From an uncultured Ruminococcus sp. (GTDB taxonomy: Bacteria; Bacillota_A; Clostridia; Oscillospirales; Acutalibacteraceae): a DNA stretch of 22,660 bases. Positions 14,464 to 21,743 of the stretch are shown one piece after another (the stretch's first letter is position 1; every line of letters begins with the position of its first letter). Under the pieces are notes generated by a model. It was not told the origin of the DNA. It searched no databases and saw nothing but the letters and a program-made list of their open reading frames with translations. The stretch covers positions 1 to 22,660 of the forward strand of contig CADBXH010000041.1 in the NCBI GenBank assembly GCA_902798605.1. The letters are read 5' to 3'. Made by a program: the position numbers and the translations under genes.

Positions 14464-16609
14464 AACCCTTCATAGTTAACGATATCCTGTTTTTCTTAAC
14501 GTCAACCGAAAGTATCTTTACATTCACGATATCGCCGACCTTCAGCACCTCCGAGGGGTGCTTTATGTATTTGTCGCAGATCTGGGATATGTGTACAAGT
14601 CCGTCCTGGTGAACGCCGATGTCCACAAACGCGCCGAAGTCGATAACATTTCGCACCGTGCCCTTTAGCTCCATACCTTCTTTTAAATCCTTGATATCGA
14701 GCACGTCGGAGCGGAGCATGGGCTTGGGCATCTCGTCACGCGGGTCGCGCCCGGGCTTGGACAATTCCTTGACTATATCATCGAGCGTAGGCAGTCCGAT
14801 CTCGAGCTTTTCCGCCATTGTCTTTGTGCCGTACTGCTTAACTCTCTGCGGAAGATCGCCGAACTTGGCGGTCTTTATTTCTTTATCAGAATAATCCACG
14901 AGCTTTAACAGCTCTTTCGCGGTAGTGTAGCTTTCGGGGTGAACGCCCGTATTGTCGAGCGGATTGCGACTTTCGGGTACTCTTAAAAAACCCGCGCACT
15001 GTTCAAACGCCTTGGGGCCGAGCTTCGGTACTTTCTTTAATTCTGCACGAGAATTAAAAGCGCCGTTTTCCTCTCTGTAAGCCACAATGTTTTTGCACAC
15101 TGTCGAGTTGAGTCCCGACACCCTGATAAGCAGGGCGGGGGAGGCTGTGTTCAGGTCGGCGCCGACCGAGTTTACGCAGTCCTCAACAACACCGTCAAGC
15201 GTTTCTCCGAGCTTTTTCTGCGGCATATCGTGCTGGTATTGACCGACGCCGATCGCCTTTGGCTCGATCTTTACGAGCTCCGCGAGCGGGTCCTGCAATC
15301 TTCTCGCGATAGACACCGCGCTCCTGAGCGTCAGATCAAGCTCCGGCAGCTCGGTAGCGGCCAATTTAGAGGCAGAGTAGACCGAAGCTCCCGCCTCGCT
15401 GACGACCATATAATAGACCGTGTGGTCGGCTTCCTTTATCGCATCGGCGGCAAACATCTCTGTCTCCTTGCTCGCCGTGCCGTTACCGATAGAAATAATA
15501 TCAACGTTGTGCTTCTTGATAAGCTCAAGCAGCTTTCTTTTTGACTGAGCGATCTTCAGCTCCGAGTGAGTGGGGTAGATGACCGCGGTGTCGAGCACCT
15601 TGCCCGTGTCGTCAACTACCGCGACCTTGCAGCCCGTTCTGTAGCCCGGGTCGAGTCCGAGTACGGTCTTGCCTTTAACGGGCGGCTGCATAAGGAGCTG
15701 TTTTAGGTTGACCGCGAACACCTTCATAGCGTTTTCGTCGGCGGTCTCCGTTAGTTCCGAGCGTATCTCGCGCTCAATGGAGGGGAAGATGAGCCTTGTG
15801 TATGCGTCATCGCCGGCGGCCTTCAAAATATCCGAGCAAAGCGGATTTGTGCCCTTGTCGAGCGCGCGGTTGATAATCCCGAGTGGCAGTTCTTTATCAA
15901 GCTCGATACCAACCTTCAAAAATCCCTCTTTTTCGCCTCTGTTAACAGCTAAAACACGGTGACCCGCTATCTTTTTGACCGATTCGCAGTAGTCGTAGTA
16001 GTTCGTATAAACGCTGTCCTGCTCCTCGTCGGAAGCTACAGATTTGAGCGAAGCATTCTTCCTGAAAATATCGCGCAGTCTTTTTCTGATTTCCGCGCTG
16101 TCCGAGAGCTGTTCGGCTATAATATCCATCGCGCCGTTTATAGCGTCCTGAGCGGTTGGGACTTCCTTTTCCTCGTCCACAAAGTTCTCGGCGTATTTGT
16201 TGGGGTCAAAGCCCTTTTCCTGCTTGATTATCTCGAGCGCGAGCGGTTCAAGTCCGCGCGCTTTAGCTACCGACGCCCTTGTTTTTCTCTTGGGCTTGAA
16301 CGGACGGTAAATGTCCTCGAGCTCGCTCAGGGTCTGTGCTTTGTCGAGTGCTGTGTTTATCTCGTCCGTCAGTTTTTCCTGACCGTTGATAAGCTCGCGG
16401 ATCTCCTCTCTGCGCTTGTCGAGTCCGCGCAGATAATCGAGCTTGTCGCTGAATTCACGGATGAGCTGATCGTCCATTGAGCCGTGCATTTCCTTGCGGT
16501 AACGGGCGATAAACGGGATAGTGTTGCCGTCGTCAAGCAGGTTTATGATGTTTTGCGCGTACTCCTCTTTGATGTTGAACAACTGTGATAAAGTGCTTGA
16601 ATATTCCAT
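14462..16609 (-). CDS. tex: Tex family S1 RNA-binding transcription accessory protein
   Basis: Tex proteins are nucleic-acid-binding factors related to Spt6, thought to act with the transcription machinery. The 715-residue protein has the full layout: Tex N-terminal domain (NTIPFIARYRKEMHGSMDD), YqgF-like RNase H fold (TVLGLDPGYRTG at about 320), helix-hairpin-helix segments (ASPALLIRVSGLN; VPKLGPKAFEQCAGFLRV) and a C-terminal S1 domain (GTVRNVIDFGAFVDIG to ISLTMKG). The start is strong: AAGGAGAAATAATG, with the site overlapping the TAA stop of the upstream nagZ-like gene nine bases away, so the two are probably cotranscribed and coupled. Confidence 0.96.
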   Translation of the reverse strand: MEYSSTLSQLFNIKEEYAQNIINLLDDGNTIPFIARYRKEMHGSMDDQLIREFSDKLDYLRGLDKRREEIRELINGQEKLTDEINTALDKAQTLSELEDIYRPFKPKRKTRASVAKARGLEPLALEIIKQEKGFDPNKYAENFVDEEKEVPTAQDAINGAMDIIAEQLSDSAEIRKRLRDIFRKNASLKSVASDEEQDSVYTNYYDYCESVKKIAGHRVLAVNRGEKEGFLKVGIELDKELPLGIINRALDKGTNPLCSDILKAAGDDAYTRLIFPSIEREIRSELTETADENAMKVFAVNLKQLLMQPPVKGKTVLGLDPGYRTGCKVAVVDDTGKVLDTAVIYPTHSELKIAQSKRKLLELIKKHNVDIISIGNGTASKETEMFAADAIKEADHTVYYMVVSEAGASVYSASKLAATELPELDLTLRSAVSIARRLQDPLAELVKIEPKAIGVGQYQHDMPQKKLGETLDGVVEDCVNSVGADLNTASPALLIRVSGLNSTVCKNIVAYREENGAFNSRAELKKVPKLGPKAFEQCAGFLRVPESRNPLDNTGVHPESYTTAKELLKLVDYSDKEIKTAKFGDLPQRVKQYGTKTMAEKLEIGLPTLDDIVKELSKPGRDPRDEMPKPMLRSDVLDIKDLKEGMELKGTVRNVIDFGAFVDIGVHQDGLVHISQICDKYIKHPSEVLKVGDIVNVKILSVDVKKNRISLTMKG

Positions 16610-16618
16610 TATTTCTCC

Positions 16619-17806
16619 TTAAAATCCGAGTATTCCGAGTCTTTGCTTCCATTCCAAAATTCTTGTGACCGACTGGTCTATCTGCGCGGTGTTGATCTCA
16701 CCGTTGTTTACAGCGTTGATCACAGCGTTATATCCGCTGTCGAGCTCTGAGCAGCAGATCATATCATTGCCTGCCTTAACGGCGAGCACGGCGGGGTTTT
16801 GGTCGCCTGCAAACTCGGTTATAGCGTCCATAGTAAGGTCGTCGGTAATAATAACGCCCTTGAAGTTAAGGTCATCCCTGATTTTTTGATGAGCCTTGTC
16901 TGACAGCGACGCGGGAGTGTTGGGGTTATCCTCGTCGAGCGCGCTGACGCAGTTGTGAGAAACCATTATCGCGTCGGCTCCTGCCTTTATACCCGCTTCA
17001 AAGGGGATAAAGTCATTGTTTGAAAACTCGGTATAGCTGCGCGAATCGACCGCTCCTCCGATATGGGTATCTTCGTTATCGCCGTAGCCGGGGTAGTGCT
17101 TAAGCACGCTTCCGAGGTGTTTGTTTTTGTATATTTCAACGGTCGTGCTGACAAATTTGCTTACTTCATCCTTGTCATCAGAGAACGAACGGTCGTACAT
17201 AAACGCGTTTTCGTCCTTTGTAATATCGCAGACAGGGCCGAAGTTTACGTTGATGCCGAGCGATAACAGCAGGTCCGCTTTGTCGTTTTCCGTTTTGATG
17301 ACCGCGTCCATTCCTCCGGATTTATATAGTTCTTTCGGGGATTTGAACGGTTCAGGCGCAAGCTCGGGGTTCGAGCTTACACGAACTACCGTACCGCCTT
17401 CTTCATCGGTGGCGATAAACATCTTTATCTTTTGCGGGTCCTGAATGTTTTTGATGTCGTTTTTCAAATCATCGGAAGTTTTGTTTTCGATGTCCTTTGC
17501 AAACAGCACATATCCACCGAGGTGGTACTTTTGAGCGACCTCAGCGGCGTTCTCATAGGGGACTTGGGCAAAAAACATCTGACCGACCTTTTCCTCAAGG
17601 CTCATATTTGCCACCAAATTCTGAATATAATCTGAATTCGGCTCGGCGGGCTCGGTTTTTCCGCCGGCCTGATCGCCCGTTGAGCGAGGTTCTTCGGTAA
17701 ACACCATTGTTTCGGAAATCTTGCTTCCGGAATTGTTTGAGCAGGCCGCAAGCGCAAAAAGAATTACAGCGGCGAGTACAAACGCTAAGCATTTTGTTTT
17801 TTTCAT
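16619..17806 (-). CDS. nagZ: Lipoprotein glycoside hydrolase family 3 (NagZ-like beta-N-acetylhexosaminidase)
   Basis: Probably releases N-acetylglucosamine from peptidoglycan fragments at the outer face of the membrane. A lipoprotein signal (hydrophobic run then LAAC, Cys22) and a short linker precede the GH3 domain. Family landmarks are GQMFFAQVP, GGYVLFAKDI, ATDEEGG, KHYPGYGDNEDTH with the Asp-x-His catalytic dyad, MVSHN, and TDDLTMDAI with the catalytic aspartate. Length is 395 residues, including the signal, with the single-domain form of NagZ. KHYPGYG replaces the more common KHFPGHG; that form occurs in Firmicute relatives as I recall. It is upstream of tex in the same row. The exact substrate is inferred. 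Confidence 0.88.
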   Translation of the reverse strand: MKKTKCLAFVLAAVILFALAACSNNSGSKISETMVFTEEPRSTGDQAGGKTEPAEPNSDYIQNLVANMSLEEKVGQMFFAQVPYENAAEVAQKYHLGGYVLFAKDIENKTSDDLKNDIKNIQDPQKIKMFIATDEEGGTVVRVSSNPELAPEPFKSPKELYKSGGMDAVIKTENDKADLLLSLGINVNFGPVCDITKDENAFMYDRSFSDDKDEVSKFVSTTVEIYKNKHLGSVLKHYPGYGDNEDTHIGGAVDSRSYTEFSNNDFIPFEAGIKAGADAIMVSHNCVSALDEDNPNTPASLSDKAHQKIRDDLNFKGVIITDDLTMDAITEFAGDQNPAVLAVKAGNDMICCSELDSGYNAVINAVNNGEINTAQIDQSVTRILEWKQRLGILGF

Positions 17807-17831
17807 ATTATCACATCCGTAAAAAGTAATA

Positions 17832-17871
17832 AAGGTTGACTCTGTCTCGGCTTGAGTGTAGAGCCAACCTT
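17832..17871 (-). terminator. Probable terminator of the cyclophilin gene
   Basis: A 12-base stem with one mismatch is formed by 17832-17843 (AAGGTTGACTCT) and 17860-17871 (AGAGCCAACCTT). Read on the - strand it lies 26 bases after the cyclophilin stop and is followed by TTTATTACTTTTT, an imperfect T tract. Confidence 0.6.
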
Positions 17872-17897
17872 ATGATTATTCATTAATTAATTGTGAA

Positions 17898-18590
17898 TTA
17901 TTCGTTGATAGTGATTTTTTCGATCACCGGCTGCTTGTCCTTGGGAATAGTGCCGTTGTTATCTGTGGGCTGAGCGTCCTCACAGATCTTGTCAACAACT
18001 GACATACCCTTTGTTACAACGCCGAAAGCAGCGTACTGACCGTCAAGATGACTGCTGTCCTGATGAACGATAAAGAACTGACAGCTTGCGCTGTTAAAGT
18101 CCTGAGAACGCGCCATAGACATAACGCCTCTCTGATGTGTAAGCGGGTTATTGACGCCGTTTTCTTTGAATTCGCCCTTGATCTTTTTATCGTTTCCGCC
18201 TGTGCCGTCACCCTTGGGGTCGCCGCCCTGGATCATAAAGCCTTCGATGATTCTGTGGAAGGTAAGACCGTCATAGAACTGGCTTTTTACAAGGGTTTTG
18301 AAGTTTTCTACGGTTAATGGCGCAACGTCGGGAATAAGAGCAAACTCGATATCGCCGTAATCCTTAACTGTGATAGTACCCTTTACTGCATTGTCGGGTA
18401 CCTTATAATCGCCTGCGTAAGCGTCGTCCTTTGAAGCCTTGGGAGAAGCCGAAATCGCCGAAGATTTACCGCTGCTTCCACTGCTTTCTTTTTTAGAGTC
18501 CTCTCCGCAGCCCGCGAGAGCAACAGCTGAGATCGCAAGCAGTAAAGCAAGCAAGATACCGGTAGATTTGATTGCAAAAGATTTTATCAT
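17898..18590 (-). CDS. Lipoprotein peptidyl-prolyl cis-trans isomerase, cyclophilin type
   Basis: Speeds cis-trans isomerisation of proline bonds, here probably in proteins folding outside the membrane. The signal peptide ends in the lipobox LAGC, followed by a Ser/Lys-rich linker to about residue 60. The cyclophilin domain then has FHRIIEGFMIQGGDP with the catalytic Arg, GVMSMAR, SASCQFFIVH and LDGQYAAFG. Length is 230 residues. AGGAAG lies eight bases before the ATG on the - strand. It has its own promoter and probable terminator, so it is a single-gene unit divergent from the exporter genes. Confidence 0.95.
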   Translation of the reverse strand: MIKSFAIKSTGILLALLLAISAVALAGCGEDSKKESSGSSGKSSAISASPKASKDDAYAGDYKVPDNAVKGTITVKDYGDIEFALIPDVAPLTVENFKTLVKSQFYDGLTFHRIIEGFMIQGGDPKGDGTGGNDKKIKGEFKENGVNNPLTHQRGVMSMARSQDFNSASCQFFIVHQDSSHLDGQYAAFGVVTKGMSVVDKICEDAQPTDNNGTIPKDKQPVIEKITINE

Positions 18591-18632
18591 AATAAAAACT
18601 TCCTTTCTGTTTTTAGTTTTTCCAACTTTTTT

Positions 18633-18661
18633 ATTTTATCATTTTTTTAAAAACAAATCAA
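18633..18661 (-). promoter_or_regulatory. Promoter of the cyclophilin gene
   Basis: On the - strand, TTGATT (18661-18656) and TAAAAT (18638-18633) are separated by 17 bases and lie about 40 bases upstream of the start. Confidence 0.65.
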
Positions 18662-18667
18662 CCTTAT

Positions 18668-18696
18668 TTGACACAAAAATGTTATTATGATAAAAT
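18668..18696 (+). promoter_or_regulatory. Promoter of the polysaccharide exporter genes
   Basis: A perfect -35 box TTGACA (18668-18673), a 17-base spacer and TAAAAT (18691-18696) with an extended TGa before it. It is back to back with the cyclophilin promoter; the two -35 boxes are only six bases apart. Confidence 0.8.
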
Positions 18697-18727
18697 TTAA
18701 TAGAATATATTTTCGGAAGTGAAGCTT

Positions 18728-19567
18728 GTGAATAATGATATAACATATGTAAGCTCCAAAAACAAACTTTTCAGTGTAAATCTTAAAGAGATCTGGAAAT
18801 ACCGCGACCTGATAATCCTGTTTGTAAAGCGTGACATCACCACCGCCTACAAGCAGACTATTCTCGGCCCTGTCTGGATCGTAATAAATCCGCTGCTTTC
18901 AACCGTGGTTTTCACGGTTATTTTCGGCGTTATCGCAGATATCCCGACCGACGGCGTTCCGCAGTTTTTGTTTTATTTATCGGGCAATATCCTGTGGGGC
19001 TTTTTTTCAAGCTGCCTTAACAGGGGCTCCGGCACCTTTTTGGGCAACGCGCGGCTGTTTGGCAAGGTGTATTTTCCGCGGCTTGTAATGCCGATATCGG
19101 GGATAATTTACAACCTGATAAATTTTTTGCTGCAAACCGTAGTTTTTGTGATTTTAGTCATTGTTTATTCATTGATCGGCGCGAACGTCCACCCGAACAT
19201 ATTTATATTGTTCACGCCGCTTTTGGTTTTGCACACCGCTCTGCTCGGCACGGCTATCGGGCTTATAATCTCCTCGATCACTACAAAATACAGGGATCTG
19301 AATGTGTTGGTAAGCTTCGGCGTATCGCTTTTGATGTACATCACCCCGGTGGTTTATCCCGTTTCAAAGGTCCCGGAAAATTTCCGCTGGCTTATGCTGC
19401 TCAACCCGGTAGCTCCCATCGTAGAGTCCTACCGTTACGCGTTTTTGGGCTGCGGCAGCTTTCCTTGGCCGTATTTGCTCATCAGCTTGGCGGTTACTAT
19501 CATTTTGCTTATCTGGGGAGTGCTGGTGTTTAACAAGGTAGAAAAGAACTTTATTGATACGGTGTAA
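18728..19567 (+). CDS. Polysaccharide/teichoic acid ABC exporter, permease (Wzm/TagG family)
   Basis: The membrane part of an ABC-2 exporter that moves lipid-linked polysaccharide or teichoic acid across the membrane. The protein has the family layout: a cytoplasmic N-terminus (LKEIWKYRDLIILFVKRDITTAYKQTILGP) and about six membrane segments, with WIVINPLLSTVVFTVIFG first and PWPYLLISLAVTIILLIWG last. I prefer GTG 18728 as start because GGAAG (18715-18719) lies eight bases upstream; GTG 18719 overlaps that site. This gives 279 residues. The ATPase partner starts four bases after its stop. No sugar-transferase genes are in the window, so the cargo cannot be named. Confidence 0.92.
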   Translation: MNNDITYVSSKNKLFSVNLKEIWKYRDLIILFVKRDITTAYKQTILGPVWIVINPLLSTVVFTVIFGVIADIPTDGVPQFLFYLSGNILWGFFSSCLNRGSGTFLGNARLFGKVYFPRLVMPISGIIYNLINFLLQTVVFVILVIVYSLIGANVHPNIFILFTPLLVLHTALLGTAIGLIISSITTKYRDLNVLVSFGVSLLMYITPVVYPVSKVPENFRWLMLLNPVAPIVESYRYAFLGCGSFPWPYLLISLAVTIILLIWGVLVFNKVEKNFIDTV

Positions 19568-19570
19568 TTT

Positions 19571-20851
19571 ATGATCAAACTGGAAGAAAACTGCGTAATA
19601 AAAACAGAACATCTTTCAAAAGAATACAGGCTCGGCACTATCGGTACGGGCACGCTCAGGCGCGATCTTCAAAGCTGGTACGCAAAGCGCAGGGGCAGAG
19701 AAGACCCTAACTCTATAATCGGCAGACCGGAAGCCGAAATAGAGGGCGATTCGATTTTGGCGCTCGACGATATCAATATTGAAGTGCACAGAGGCGAGCG
19801 CGTCGGTATAATCGGAGCCAACGGCGCGGGCAAATCCACCCTGCTAAAGCTCCTTTCGCGCGTTACTTCACCGAGCGCGGGCGACTTTGCCTATCGCGGC
19901 AGGATCGCCAGTATGCTCGAGGTCGGCACAGGCTTCCACCCAGAACTAACAGGCAGAGAGAACATCTACCTCAACGGCGCTATACTCGGTATGAACAGGG
20001 CGGAGGTAAGCGGAAAAATCGATCAGATCATCGAGTTTTCCGAGTGCGAAAAGTTTATTGACACGCCCGTTAAGCGCTATTCAAGCGGTATGTTTGTAAA
20101 GCTTGCCTTCTCGGTCGCCGCTCACCTCAACGCCGAAATAATGATAATGGACGAGGTGCTCGCGGTAGGTGATATGCGCTTTCAGAAAAAGTGCCTTCGC
20201 AAAATGCGCGAGCTCGCAGAGCAGGAGGACAGAACCGTGCTCTATGTTTCTCACAATATGGGAACCATCCAAGAGCTTTGCAACAGGTGCATCGTTATTG
20301 AAAAGGGCAGGGTCATCTTTGACGGCGATGTTGATGAGGCTATAAAATGCTACCTCGGCGGAGAGAACGACGACTTCTTCTCGGTCAAGTATGAGGACAA
20401 TAAGTTCAAGGATAAGGTCAGAAGAAACACGCTTTGCCTTGAACAGGTAAAATATAACGGCAGAACGAACAATATCTTCTATCAGGGAGAAAAAATGCTC
20501 CTTGAGCTCGATTGGACTAACTTGGAGGATATAGACGGACTTAACCTCAGAGTCGAGGTCTACGATTACAGAAGATACCCGATCACTTCATTCTTGGCAG
20601 AGAACGTTTACAGCGGCAAAGCAGGGGAGAGCGGGAATCTGCGCCTCAGTATCGACGTGGATCAGCTCGCTCAGGGCGTTTATTATACGCGGTATATCTT
20701 TACCCAAAAGCTTAACCCGGACGGTGAGCCCGAAACCGTAGAAGCCGCCGCAGGTCTTGTGTTCAGAAAGGCAAAACGTGAAGTCGGCGACCAAAAATGG
20801 AAAAAATCATGGGGCAGCGTGATTATGGGCAAAGCGGAAGTCATAGAATAG
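19571..20851 (+). CDS. Polysaccharide ABC exporter, ATPase with C-terminal Wzt-like domain
   Basis: ATP-binding partner of the preceding permease. It has Walker A GANGAGKST (about 82-90), the Wzt/TagH feature MLEVGTGFHPELTGRENIYLNG, signature YSSGM (about 170) and Walker B IMIMDEVLAVGD (Asp about 194). An insertion before the Walker A (GTLRRDLQSWYAKRRGREDP) is common in this subfamily. After about residue 285 there is an extra beta-rich domain (LDWTNLEDIDGLNLRVEVYD... GVYYTRYIF) resembling the Wzt C-terminal carbohydrate-binding domain, which in O-antigen exporters reads the sugar end cap. 426 residues fits that two-domain form. The ribosome binding site is weak and translation is probably coupled to the permease. 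Confidence 0.93.
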   Translation: MIKLEENCVIKTEHLSKEYRLGTIGTGTLRRDLQSWYAKRRGREDPNSIIGRPEAEIEGDSILALDDINIEVHRGERVGIIGANGAGKSTLLKLLSRVTSPSAGDFAYRGRIASMLEVGTGFHPELTGRENIYLNGAILGMNRAEVSGKIDQIIEFSECEKFIDTPVKRYSSGMFVKLAFSVAAHLNAEIMIMDEVLAVGDMRFQKKCLRKMRELAEQEDRTVLYVSHNMGTIQELCNRCIVIEKGRVIFDGDVDEAIKCYLGGENDDFFSVKYEDNKFKDKVRRNTLCLEQVKYNGRTNNIFYQGEKMLLELDWTNLEDIDGLNLRVEVYDYRRYPITSFLAENVYSGKAGESGNLRLSIDVDQLAQGVYYTRYIFTQKLNPDGEPETVEAAAGLVFRKAKREVGDQKWKKSWGSVIMGKAEVIE

Positions 20852-20884
20852 TTATGAGTTAAGAGTTTAATAATATAAAAGTTT

Positions 20885-20910
20885 TGGCAGCCATAACGGC
20901 TGCCATTTTT
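20885..20910. terminator. Terminator between convergent exporter ATPase gene and maf
   Basis: TGGCAGCC (20885-20892) pairs with GGCTGCCA (20898-20905) around a five-base loop, followed by T to 20910. The T run overlaps the stop codon of maf on the other strand. Confidence 0.88.
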
Positions 20911-21454
20911 AATCGTATAGTTTTCTTTTAAGCTCCGCTACCGGCAGACCGACTACATTAAAGTAATCGCCCTTTATCTTCTTTATCAGCACGCCACCCT
21001 TGCCTTGGATTCCGTATGCTCCGGCTTTGTCCATCGGCTCGCCGGTCTTTACATATTCAAGTATCTCCTGATCGCTTAGCTTGTAAAATTCGACCTCGGT
21101 CACCTTGGAAAAGCTTATCGGCTCGCCCTTGCTCAAAATCGCGCAGCCCGTGATGACCCTGTGGGTCTTGCCCGAGAGTAGCTTTAATATCTCGACCGCC
21201 GCCTTTTCGGACTTGGGCTTGCCGATCATCTGGTTGTCGACAAATACTCCCGTGTCGCAGCCGATAACTATATCGTCCGGGTGGTTTCTATGTACCGCAG
21301 CAGCTTTTTGAATAGCGAGGTATTCGGGAATGTCGTATAAACTGACATTTCCGTCAAGGCTTTCGTCAATATCTGCGGGGATGATTTTAAAATTGTCGCA
21401 AATCAGGCTCAAAAGCTCCTTGCGGCGCGGAGAAGCGGAAGCTAAAATAATCAT
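20909..21454 (-). CDS. maf: Maf family nucleotide pyrophosphatase
   Basis: Maf proteins hydrolyse non-standard or modified nucleoside triphosphates (house-cleaning; dTTP/UTP pyrophosphatase activity in the YhdE type). The 181-residue protein starts with the family signature ILASASPRRKELL and has ADIDES, GCDTGVFVDNQMIGKP and SGKTHRVITG. The C-terminal GAYGIQGKGGVLIKKIKGDYFNVVGLP is typical. AAGGA lies six bases before the ATG on the - strand. It is divergent from cysK; its promoter is not clear. Which nucleotide it acts on cannot be told from sequence alone. Confidence 0.95.
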   Translation of the reverse strand: MIILASASPRRKELLSLICDNFKIIPADIDESLDGNVSLYDIPEYLAIQKAAAVHRNHPDDIVIGCDTGVFVDNQMIGKPKSEKAAVEILKLLSGKTHRVITGCAILSKGEPISFSKVTEVEFYKLSDQEILEYVKTGEPMDKAGAYGIQGKGGVLIKKIKGDYFNVVGLPVAELKRKLYD

Positions 21455-21621
21455 ATTAATTCCTTCTTAAAAAAATAATGTCATTCACAGATATTTTGAC
21501 CCGCCGTTGCAGAAACGTAAATGAAAAGCAAAACATTTCCAAAGGCGGTTTGCCTGCGGGGCGTCCTGCATATATTTTACTACAGAAAATAACGCTTGTA
21601 AATATTTTTTGAAATTTAGTG

Positions 21622-21670
21622 TTGACAAATCAAATATGAGGTGCTATAATAAACCTACCAAACACGTAGG
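21622..21670 (+). promoter_or_regulatory. Strong cysK promoter with palindromic operator candidate
   Basis: TTGACA (21622-21627) and TATAAT (21645-21650), both perfect consensus boxes, are separated by the ideal 17 bases. Directly after the -10 box, CCTAC (21654-21658) and GTAGG (21666-21670) form an inverted repeat over the expected transcription start. This is where a repressor would act. A cysteine-responsive Rrf2-type (CymR-like) regulator is a reasonable guess by context only. Apart from this promoter and the cysK leader, I see no supported gene in 21455-21743. Confidence 0.8.
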
Positions 21671-21701
21671 AATAGTAAACATTAAAGAAAGGTATGTTGT
21701 T

Positions 21702-21725
21702 ATGTTAGGTACAAAACGATGTTGA
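21702..21725 (+). other. Short leader frame ending in Cys codon then TGA, in frame with cysK
   Basis: ATG 21702 has an upstream GAAAGG site nine bases away and reads MLGTKRC followed by TGA (21723-21725). It is in the same frame as cysK. An overlapping shorter frame from ATG 21694 reads MLLC then TAG. Both end on a Cys codon (TGT). It may be a cysteine-sensing leader peptide, or the true cysK start cut off by a mutation or sequence error. Confidence 0.35.
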
Positions 21726-21743
21726 TCTTGGCTTTTATCATCA

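Noticed and set aside
15959..16480. 173-codon + strand frame opposite tex
   Set aside because: It is antisense to a full-length Tex gene with all domains; no independent evidence.
21521..21592. 23-codon frame between maf and cysK (MKSKTFPKAV...)
   Set aside because: There is no ribosome binding site or promoter at suitable distance, and I do not recognise the peptide.
21723..21725. TGA in the cysK leader as a selenocysteine codon
   Set aside because: CysK does not need a residue there, no clear SECIS hairpin follows directly, and the codons after TGA (SWLLSS) do not look like CysK.
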